From contig DAOVDL010000043.1 of NCBI GenBank assembly GCA_030669485.1, forward strand, positions 1-5,733: a stretch of 5,733 nt of DNA, in the 5' to 3' direction. Positions 1 to 5,171 of the stretch are shown piece by piece. The notes under the pieces were generated by a model that was not told the origin of the DNA, searched no databases, and was given only the letters and a program-made list of their open reading frames with translations. Source of the stretch: Candidatus Bathyarchaeota archaeon (GTDB lineage: Archaea; Thermoproteota; Bathyarchaeia; Hecatellales; Hecatellaceae). Numbering within the stretch: position 1 is the stretch's first letter; each line of letters starts with the position of its first letter. The position numbers and the translations under genes were made by a program.

Positions 1-260
1 GGAAATTGTGCAACCCACTTATCGCTTCGAGTCAAGAGGAAAATGCAGCGATCCTGCGTCTTCTCCCGACACTCTATCATCAAGCCTTCGCATTCAGATT
101 TCTCGTTCTGCCAAGCGTCAACTAGACACGCAAAAAACTCGTCTGAATCAATTTCGTGTTTTACAGCTATCCTCGCGAGATATTCAATACCCCTCATGTG
201 TGCGTATGAATGGCGTTTACCAGGAGGCCTACCTCTTCCCATCCGTGTCAAGCTTCGCAT
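1..260 (-). CDS. Unrecognised small basic protein, N-terminal part (runs off left edge)
   Basis: An open frame on the minus strand starts at ATG (260-258), directly after an in-frame TAG, and stays open to the edge, giving 86 residues. A second in-frame ATG lies at 242-240, and the first has the better purine-rich leader (AGGAATAGGAACGG). The N terminus is very basic, with MGRGRPPGKRH at residues 7-17. This includes an RGRP core like that of AT-hook DNA-binding motifs. A charged, probably helical and amphipathic section follows (about 22-70), then a strand-like end (CIFLLTRSDKWVAQF, 72-86). Four cysteines (45, 57, 64, 72) do not form an obvious zinc-binding pattern. Codons and composition look like real protein, unlike the opposite-strand frames here. 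It lies 65 nt downstream of the cold-shock gene on the same strand, so co-transcription is possible. I do not recognise the family. Nucleic-acid binding is only suggested by the basic tail and the neighbour. Confidence 0.72.
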   Translation of the reverse strand, partial: MRSLTRMGRGRPPGKRHSYAHMRGIEYLARIAVKHEIDSDEFFACLVDAWQNEKSECEGLMIECREKTQDRCIFLLTRSDKWVAQF

Positions 261-325
261 CTAATCCGTTCCTATTCCTGTTACAACCCCATCTTTATGA
301 TCGCGCACGCTCAATAAAGAACTTA

Positions 326-523
326 CTAAGAGATAGGTTTCACTTTTACCGCTCTTGGGCCTTTTGGACCTTGTTCTATCTCAAACTCTACTTTTTCTCC
401 TTCCGCTAGACTCCTCTTATCCTGTATCTCCGAGTTGTGGACAAAGACCTCTGTTCCGTCGTCGCATTCGATGAATCCGTAGCCTCTTAGGTCTAACCAT
501 TTTTTCACTTTACCTGTTGTCAA
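326..523 (-). CDS. Cold-shock-domain (CspA-like) nucleic-acid-binding protein
   Basis: This 65-residue protein is a single cold-shock domain, the five-stranded OB-fold that binds single-stranded RNA or DNA in the cytoplasm and usually acts as an RNA chaperone. From the start chosen here it begins MTTGKVKKW. The RNP1 motif is RGYGFI (residues 13-18) and RNP2 is VFVH (26-29). The binding aromatics W9, Y15, F17, F27 and H29 are present. Where bacterial proteins have KWFN, this one has KWLD, so one surface aromatic is missing. The C-terminal strand region (KVEFEIEQGPKGPRAVKV) is typical. The frame also opens at GTG (532-530), but that codon lies inside a strong ribosome site (GAGGTGA). TTG at 523-521 has correct spacing and gives the usual family N terminus. 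CSD proteins are near-universal in bacteria and patchy in archaea. The small basic protein gene follows 65 nt downstream. Confidence 0.93.
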   Translation of the reverse strand: MTTGKVKKWLDLRGYGFIECDDGTEVFVHNSEIQDKRSLAEGEKVEFEIEQGPKGPRAVKVKPIS

Positions 524-528
524 GTTCT

Positions 529-535
529 TCACCTC
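529..535 (-). promoter_or_regulatory. Ribosome binding site that sets the cold-shock gene start
   Basis: On the minus strand GAGGTGA is a near-perfect match to the 16S anti-Shine-Dalgarno sequence. It ends 5 nt before the TTG at 523-521, with 8 nt between GAGG and that TTG. The GTG at 532-530 is part of this motif, so it is unlikely to be the start codon. Confidence 0.7.
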
Positions 536-610
536 TTTTACACATGTATTCTGTTACAGTTGCTCATACCAACTAATTAATAGTTTCTGCATACGCACGA
601 TCCATCGATC

Positions 611-620
611 ATTAAATATA
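611..620 (-). promoter_or_regulatory. Candidate TATA box for the cold-shock gene
   Basis: The minus strand reads TATATTTAAT here, close to an archaeal TATA element. Transcription would start roughly 25 nt downstream, near position 590, leaving a leader of about 65 nt before the TTG start. A second AT-rich candidate (CTATTAATTA, about 575-584) would give a leader of about 30 nt. No convincing purine-rich BRE is seen before either, so the choice is uncertain. Confidence 0.35.
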
Positions 621-691
621 CTATCATTCTTCAAAAAATCATGTGCACTCAACTAAATAAACAAAAGATGCTTCAAAACTGTGAAACATAC

Positions 692-737
692 AGTCACTCT
701 GAGGAATCCCTCAATTCAATCAGAGTTACACTGAGGC
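692..737. repeat. Hairpin repeat, copy A
   Basis: The plus strand has AGTCACTCTGAGG (692-704), a 12-nt variable segment (705-716), CAATCAGAGTTACACT (717-732), then GAGGC. The same two blocks recur at 5079-5125. ACTCTGA (696-702) and TCAGAGT (720-726) are perfect inverted arms, and past one mismatch GT/AC (693-694, 728-729) extends the stem. The element lies between the surface-protein gene (stop at 876) and the cold-shock gene. It does not code and does not resemble a CRISPR or a tRNA. Its function is unknown. The possibilities are a 3'-end hairpin, a protein-binding site or a dispersed repeat family. Confidence 0.8.
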
Positions 738-762
738 ATCCCTACGTGTAACTTTCCTCAGT
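724..762. repeat. Interleaved inverted repeats beside copy A
   Basis: AGTTACAC (724-731) is a perfect inverted match to GTGTAACT (746-753), and ACTGAGG (730-736) to CCTCAGT (756-762). The left arms overlap and the pairs interleave, so they cannot both form as simple nested stems. The first left arm also overlaps the right arm of the copy A hairpin, so at least three stems compete for the same bases. ATCAGAG at 719-725 recurs directly at 766-772. Confidence 0.6.
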
Positions 763-812
763 CAGATCAGAGACAGGACACTGGTAGATGCCATCAATCA
801 ATACATTACTAT

Positions 813-826
813 CTTTAAAAATAAAG
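813..826 (-). terminator. Candidate T-rich terminator after the ABC operon
   Basis: Fifty nt after the stop of the surface-protein gene the minus strand reads CTTTATTTTTAAAG, an AT-rich near-palindrome containing a run of five T. Archaeal RNA polymerase commonly terminates at such oligo-T tracts. There is no GC-rich stem directly before it. Confidence 0.35.
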
Positions 827-875
827 CAAGGTTTATTCAAGGAAAAGGTCACGCTATTGAAAGAATCGGTGAGTC

Positions 876-2873
876 TCAGCTAGAGTCTTTCTCTTTGATC
901 GTCCGGATGGCCTGATCTATTTCACGGATTACCATTCTTGCTTCTTCTCTTTGTATGATCGTCATCTTCTCTGAAGCTTTCTCCTTACTGATCTTCACAT
1001 ATAGAAAACCTAGGATGATGAAGGATGAGAAGAAGAAAATATGTACAATTTGCGACTGTAAGAATTCGTTAAGTACCTGAATCCAGTCCGTGCCTTCTGA
1101 TGGCGGAGGTGGAGGGGGTTCAATGTCAGGTAGGGTTAAGTCTCCAGCAAATATATATGGTTGATTTATGATGTTCATGGTTCTGCTTTTAATCGGATCT
1201 ATCTGAGCCTCTGGAAACTGCTCTTCCACGTCAAGGGTGTAAGAGAATTGGGGTTCCTCACTCGACTCGTAAACAAATGTTACCGGTCTGCCAGCCCAGT
1301 CGGTGAGTATGTTTTTAGACTCTGAAGCTTCTACTTTAACTCTGGGCCACAGATAAACTGCGTTGTCTAACGTGTCATACGTTAAACCTAATTGAGCTAA
1401 GTCACCGTTGAAATCTTGCCACACTTCATTCACCTGAACACGCACGTACTTTGGCTTTACCGATAGTTGATTAACTATAGTTTGTAAAGACAAGCCATTA
1501 ATGACTTCTACTCCTTCACCTCTGTTTGTGAACCTGATGGATTCAATCGCCCACAGAGATGAGTTCTGCTGTGCTCTTTCTTCTACAATGATCTCAACTT
1601 CATAATTTTTTGTAGCATCAGAACTGAAGACCTCCACGTTATTCGGGGTTTTTTGGTTCCTGATGAGGAGGGACAGTTCATCCAACTTTTTCTTCTGATC
1701 TCTGAGCGTCCCTATCTGACCTTGTAACTCTTCGGTAGTGGTATGTAACTCCTCAATCAACTCTTCTGCTTCCCCCACTCCAGAAGCAGCAGACAGGAAC
1801 CTGTCTCCTAACTCCGAAAACTGATCTCTGATGTTTTCGATGACACTCTTTGTTGCAGGGTTTTCTATTAAGGGTAAGACCTCGGTTAGAGCGGTGCTCA
1901 GCTCTTTCAAGGTCGTTCCTGCCTCTTGAAGGGTTTCTGTGTAGTTGGATGAAGAAGGAGGTACTTGGTCTAACATGGAGCTCAAGTTGTCTAATATATC
2001 TGCTACTCCGTCGAGTTTTTCGGTATAGATACTCATGCTCTCTGCTTGGCTTTCAGCTTCTTCTGCTATCTTCTCAGGTACAGGTTCCAATTGGATGGTG
2101 ATGGTTTCGATTGGTGCTGCTCCCCAAGAGTTAACTGCTTCAATCTGGGACGATATGCGGAGGGTTGCAGAGTCCTTCAAGAATAGAATCCAGGTGATCA
2201 GTGTTTGGTCTGCGATGGTTGATGTGGAATTGGCTTCTGGAACGGTTCTTATGTCAGAGAAGTAATAGTCAGGGAGTAACGCTACCACTGTGCACATGAA
2301 GATGGGAGATGCAGTGTCATTGAATGTGTAGAGAGGTTGCCCGGTGTTTTGGATGGTGAACTGAATGGTTAATGAGTCTGAGACGCTTGCGTCTAAGCTG
2401 TAAATCTCCCTTGTGAACTTTGGGTCAACCTGCTTTCCATTAACATAGATGGTTTCGCTGACTGTAACCGGAATGGTTCTCCAGGTCTTTGCCATGTACT
2501 GAAACTTTAATCGGGAGTGAGGATCGATCATAACATTCTCCCAATTTATCAGAGTCAGATTCCCAAAGTCTTCAACTCTTGCTGGATTTGGAGTGTCATA
2601 TAACATAGTCAAGGAATCTCGCTGCACATCTTCAACCCTGTCCACGATGTTAACTGAAACAGGTGATGAATCGTTATTGTACACCTCCAGGGTTACCTTC
2701 GCCACTTCTGAGAGGAGTTCTCCAAAAGGAGAAAACTTGACCTCAACAACCTCACTCTTCTTGTACGTTATCGCTTCTCCTTCATAGAGTGTGTTCGTAA
2801 CCATCGGTCTCTGAATCAGCGTTGAGAGAATGAGTGTGAACATTAGTACGGACAGAATTCGGGGACGTTTCAC
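876..2873 (-). CDS. Membrane-anchored surface protein with central coiled coil, ABC-associated
   Basis: The 665-residue protein starts at GTG 4 nt after the ATPase stop, with GGAGG 9 nt upstream. Residues 1-20 (KRPR, then a hydrophobic stretch) look like a signal peptide or first membrane helix. Residues 45-145 and 155-262 are beta-rich, with a DUF11/CARDB-like pattern (VYNNDSSPVSV, then LTLINWENV; TIQNTG, then LITWIL). Residues 265-408 are a long charged helical region with leucine heptads, probably a coiled-coil hairpin. Residues 410-575 are beta-rich again, followed by a poly-proline linker (EPPPPPP, 585-591), one membrane helix (610-626) and a charged helical cytoplasmic tail (628-665). 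Several N-glycosylation sequons (for example N67, N105, N185, N215, N296, N310) fit an external location, and there is a single cysteine (C194). Being last in the permease-ATPase operon suggests it is the external partner of that transporter. Its layout recalls MacA-type adaptors, but I cannot name a family. Confidence 0.85.
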   Translation of the reverse strand: MKRPRILSVLMFTLILSTLIQRPMVTNTLYEGEAITYKKSEVVEVKFSPFGELLSEVAKVTLEVYNNDSSPVSVNIVDRVEDVQRDSLTMLYDTPNPARVEDFGNLTLINWENVMIDPHSRLKFQYMAKTWRTIPVTVSETIYVNGKQVDPKFTREIYSLDASVSDSLTIQFTIQNTGQPLYTFNDTASPIFMCTVVALLPDYYFSDIRTVPEANSTSTIADQTLITWILFLKDSATLRISSQIEAVNSWGAAPIETITIQLEPVPEKIAEEAESQAESMSIYTEKLDGVADILDNLSSMLDQVPPSSSNYTETLQEAGTTLKELSTALTEVLPLIENPATKSVIENIRDQFSELGDRFLSAASGVGEAEELIEELHTTTEELQGQIGTLRDQKKKLDELSLLIRNQKTPNNVEVFSSDATKNYEVEIIVEERAQQNSSLWAIESIRFTNRGEGVEVINGLSLQTIVNQLSVKPKYVRVQVNEVWQDFNGDLAQLGLTYDTLDNAVYLWPRVKVEASESKNILTDWAGRPVTFVYESSEEPQFSYTLDVEEQFPEAQIDPIKSRTMNIINQPYIFAGDLTLPDIEPPPPPPSEGTDWIQVLNEFLQSQIVHIFFFSSFIILGFLYVKISKEKASEKMTIIQREEARMVIREIDQAIRTIKEKDSS

Positions 2874-2877
2874 TACA

Positions 2878-3774
2878 TCAAGCCTCCAATCCTAACTCTC
2901 TAAGTGATAATTTCAATCGCTTCCACCTACTTACGTACTCCGTTACTGCTTCATTGTACGCTTCAGGCTCCTTCTCGATCCGCATCTCCTCGAGACGTAA
3001 AGATTTCCTTAGCCACTCCAGCTCAGCTAATAGCAGCTCCCGCTGAGCCTGTGACGCAGCCTGTTTTGTAGCTGCTTCTCCCGAGGGCTGAGTCGTCTCT
3101 ATGACCCGCCCATCCAACATATGTATGACGCGTTGAGTCATCTTCGCTACGTTGGAATCATGTGTGACCAGTATGAAGGTCTGATCCATCGTCTCGTTCA
3201 AGTGCTGGATGAAGTGCATTATCTTCAATCCGCCTTCGCTGTCCAAGTTGCCTGTTGGTTCATCTGCAATTACTAGTGAAGGCTCATTGGCTAAGGCGCG
3301 TGCCATCGCCACTCTCTGTTGTTGGCCTCCACTCAACTGGTTGGGTAGATGATGAAGCCGCTCTCCGAGGCCCACAAGACTCAGCAGTCTTACCGCTCTC
3401 TTCATCATCTTCACTGGAGACAGTCTTTCAGCAAAGACCATGGGTAGCTTAACGTTCTCCAGAGCAGTCAACATTGGAACTAAGTTGAAGAATTGAAATA
3501 CGAAGCCGATTCTCTCAGATCTGAATGCGGCAAGCTTCCCCTCATCCATGTTGGTGATGTTGATCCCGTCTATAATGACTCTTCCATCAGAGGGGTTGTC
3601 AAGGCCACCAATGATGTTCAGAAGGGTCGATTTCCCACATCCTGACGGGCCCATAATGGATACCAATTCCCCCTTCTCTACAGTCAGATCGACACCCCTC
3701 AACGCTTGAATCCTGAGCTCTCCGCCTAAATTGTAAACCTTGGTGACGTCGATAAGATCAACCGCTTTATTCAT
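2878..3774 (-). CDS. ABC transporter ATPase, LolD/MacB type, with C-terminal helical extension
   Basis: This cytoplasmic ATPase powers the FtsX-like permease encoded just before it. All catalytic motifs are present: Walker [10 protein letters not shown] (42-50), Q-loop FQFFNLVP (Q94), signature LSGGQQQRV (147-155), Walker B LVIADEP (167-173, E172 catalytic), D-loop NLDSE (176-180) and switch histidine H205. The sequence [18 protein letters not shown] near the start and EPTGNLDSE are typical of the MacB/LolD/FtsE family. The usual length is about 225-235 residues. This protein has 298 because residues about 232-298 form an extra, highly charged, probably helical segment rich in Leu, Arg and Glu. 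The ATG overlaps the permease stop by 8 nt (ATGAATAA), indicating translational coupling. A weak ribosome site, AGAGG, lies 9 nt upstream. The substrate cannot be told from the sequence. Confidence 0.97.
   Translation of the reverse strand: MNKAVDLIDVTKVYNLGGELRIQALRGVDLTVEKGELVSIMGPSGCGKSTLLNIIGGLDNPSDGRVIIDGINITNMDEGKLAAFRSERIGFVFQFFNLVPMLTALENVKLPMVFAERLSPVKMMKRAVRLLSLVGLGERLHHLPNQLSGGQQQRVAMARALANEPSLVIADEPTGNLDSEGGLKIMHFIQHLNETMDQTFILVTHDSNVAKMTQRVIHMLDGRVIETTQPSGEAATKQAASQAQRELLLAELEWLRKSLRLEEMRIEKEPEAYNEAVTEYVSRWKRLKLSLRELGLEA
2883..2887 (-). promoter_or_regulatory. Ribosome binding site for the coiled-coil surface protein
   Basis: GGAGG on the minus strand lies inside the last codons of the ATPase gene, 9 nt before GTG (2873-2871). 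It supports this non-ATG start and tight coupling of the two genes. Confidence 0.65.
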
Positions 3775-4927
3775 ACTTCAAAGCCTCTATTGGGGGGATG
3801 TTGGATGCTTTCCATGAGGGATAGAACCCTGCCATTGTGGTGATGGCTAAACTTAACCCCAAGCCGATTAGCAGAGTCTGTGGCGATACGACTACTGGAA
3901 TGGCAATAGGGAGAGCTAATGCTGAGACGAGGTGCTGGATACCATAGACGAAGGCTATACCTACTACTATCCCCAAGAGACCTCCAATCACCCCCATGAT
4001 CGCGGCTTCTGAGAGAAAGATCGATAGCACATGCCTACGTCTGCCACCGATAGCCTTGATCATTCCGATCTCCCTGGTTCTCTCATACACGGTCATGGTT
4101 ATCGTGTTCATGACTCCGATCGTGCCAACTGCAAGGCTGATGGATCCGAGAGCCAAGAGCACACCGTTCACCATGCCCATGACCTCCCTGACACTGCTCA
4201 AGAGGGCTTCCTCAGTCATGATGTTCGCTTCAGGGAAAGCGTTCATAAGAACCTCTGCAACATATTTTTCCATCTCAGAATCCTCTATGGTAACCAACAA
4301 TAAGGACACAAGGCCTGGCTTGTTAAACAAGCGTTGTGCATCTCGCAGTGGGATAAAGCAGCCTGTATCAGTGAGGAAGCCACTAACAGGTTTCGCAATG
4401 CCTACAACGGTGTAGGATTCTCCGACCCCGCCCATCATCGCACTCAACGCTATAGTATCGCCTACGTTAAGTCCTAAGCGGTCAGCTGTTGCTGAACTGA
4501 CTACTGCTGAGTAACTCTCCCCTAGCTCAAACAGACGTCCATCGGTAAGAGAGATTTGAAGCAAATCAGCAGCCTGATCCATGTTCACGCCTATGATCAT
4601 CGACTGTCTACTCCCTATCTCCCCTAACATCATCACTACTGACACGCAGTCCTTTACACCTGGCACTCGCAGAACATAGTCGCTGACGTATTCTGGAACA
4701 TTTATGCCTTGATCACCACTCCTGATCACTACTGAAGCGCCCACCAACTCTTTGAGAGTAGACTCAATGCCGTATTGCATGCCTTCACCAATAGAGATTA
4801 GGGAGACGATGGTGGCGATTCCGATGAGTACCCCGAGGATAGTCAAAGCAGCCCTGAACTTTCTCCTTCCTACACTCTTGGCCGCCATACTGAAGCCAAA
4901 TCTAGTTAATTTGAGATAATTCACCAT
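3767..4927 (-). CDS. ABC transporter permease, MacB/FtsX family
   Basis: The 386-residue membrane protein has the standard MacB-like layout. A short N-terminal amphipathic helix (residues 1-22) leads into TM1 (about 26-46). An external MacB periplasmic-core-like domain follows (about 47-245), then three more helices (about 252-278, 304-330 and 350-370). The cytoplasmic loop after TM2 has the family motif YERTREIGMIKAIGG (281-295), which contacts the ATPase. The C terminus [17 protein letters not shown] matches the conserved P..A....P.EAL ending. Length is normal for the family. The domain seen corresponds to mechanotransmission permeases that move an external domain rather than carry solute through the membrane. 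It is first in the operon, upstream of the ATPase and the coiled-coil surface protein. The start is ATG at 4927, followed by GTG. A clear ribosome site is missing (GGGAAG lies 8 nt upstream), so the exact start is slightly uncertain. Confidence 0.95.
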   Translation of the reverse strand: MVNYLKLTRFGFSMAAKSVGRRKFRAALTILGVLIGIATIVSLISIGEGMQYGIESTLKELVGASVVIRSGDQGINVPEYVSDYVLRVPGVKDCVSVVMMLGEIGSRQSMIIGVNMDQAADLLQISLTDGRLFELGESYSAVVSSATADRLGLNVGDTIALSAMMGGVGESYTVVGIAKPVSGFLTDTGCFIPLRDAQRLFNKPGLVSLLLVTIEDSEMEKYVAEVLMNAFPEANIMTEEALLSSVREVMGMVNGVLLALGSISLAVGTIGVMNTITMTVYERTREIGMIKAIGGRRRHVLSIFLSEAAIMGVIGGLLGIVVGIAFVYGIQHLVSALALPIAIPVVVSPQTLLIGLGLSLAITTMAGFYPSWKASNIPPIEALKYE

Positions 4928-4980
4928 ACCTATATCTTCCCAACAGACGTTTCATACAATAATAGATCTTGAGTGTTAGA

Positions 4981-4996
4981 ATTTAATATTTTAAAC
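4981..4996 (-). promoter_or_regulatory. Candidate TATA box for the ABC operon
   Basis: The minus strand has TTTAAAATAT (4995-4986) within a longer AT-rich run. A start about 25 nt downstream (near 4965) would give a leader of about 38 nt before the permease ATG. The BRE is not clear. It is the best TATA-like match between copy B and the permease gene. Confidence 0.4.
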
Positions 4997-5035
4997 CAAA
5001 TGAATTTACACATTTATGAACGCTACACGATTTAA

Positions 5036-5049
5036 TGTGAAAAATCACA
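5036..5049. promoter_or_regulatory. Short palindrome, possible operator
   Basis: TGTGA-AAAA-TCACA is a perfect inverted repeat with 5-bp arms and a 4-bp AT spacer. It lies about 40-50 bp upstream of the candidate TATA box of the ABC operon, where an archaeal activator could bind. A dyad this short can arise by chance, and no second copy was noticed. Confidence 0.3.
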
Positions 5050-5058
5050 CGCGCAGGG

Positions 5059-5076
5059 TTTAAAAAAACTTAAAAT
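5059..5076 (-). terminator. T-tract next to hairpin copy B
   Basis: Read on the minus strand, the copy B stem is followed within a few nt by ATTTTAAGTTTTTTTAAA, including a run of seven T. A hairpin plus T-run looks like a terminator for transcripts from the PKD gene and shields the ABC operon promoter from read-through. Archaeal termination needs only the T-run, so the role of the hairpin is open. Confidence 0.5.
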
Positions 5077-5078
5077 GG

Positions 5079-5125
5079 AGTCACTCTGAGGGTTCACGTC
5101 TGTCCAATCAGAGTTACACTAAGGC
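5079..5125. repeat. Hairpin repeat, copy B
   Basis: AGTCACTCTGAGG (5079-5091), a 13-nt variable segment (5092-5104), CAATCAGAGTTACACT (5105-5120), then AAGGC. The two blocks are identical to copy A at 692-737, one base of the trailing segment differs, and the loop is unrelated and one base longer. The arms ACTCTGA (5083-5089) and TCAGAGT (5108-5114) form the same stem, including the same internal mismatch and outer GT/AC pair. It lies 47 nt downstream of the PKD gene stop and about 150 nt upstream of the permease start. Confidence 0.8.
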
Positions 5126-5140
5126 CACTATGTCTTAGAA

Positions 5141-5168
5141 TAAAATATACATTTATTAAAAGAAGAGG
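5141..5168 (-). terminator. T-rich stretch just after the PKD gene
   Basis: Directly after the TGA the minus strand reads CCCCTCTTCTTTTAATAAAT and then TATATTTTATTC. Such T-rich runs are typical archaeal 3' ends. Together with the T-tract at 5059-5076 it would give two tandem termination points. Confidence 0.4.
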
Positions 5169-5171
5169 GGT

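Noticed and set aside
8..409. Plus-strand open frame of 133 codons
   Set aside because: It runs opposite the cold-shock gene and the left-edge gene, its protein is Ser/Arg/Phe-rich without family features, and both minus-strand frames look real.
596..612. CGATC repeated twice near the cold-shock promoter
   Set aside because: The unit is very short and partly self-palindromic, so it is not distinguishable from chance.
678..694. Dyad ACTGT-N7-ACAGT overlapping the edge of copy A
   Set aside because: The arms are only 5 bp, it is absent at copy B, and it is likely to be chance.
692..762. C/D-box or CRISPR-like small RNA
   Set aside because: CTGA occurs but no box C (RTGATGA) is found, and there is no regular repeat-spacer array.
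3996..4415. Plus-strand open frame of 139 codons
   Set aside because: It lies wholly opposite the conserved permease gene and its translation has no recognisable features, so it is a shadow frame.
692..5125. The two hairpin repeats as ends of one composite transposon
   Set aside because: No transposase lies between them, they are in the same orientation, no target-site duplication is seen, and the genes between form an ordinary transporter operon.
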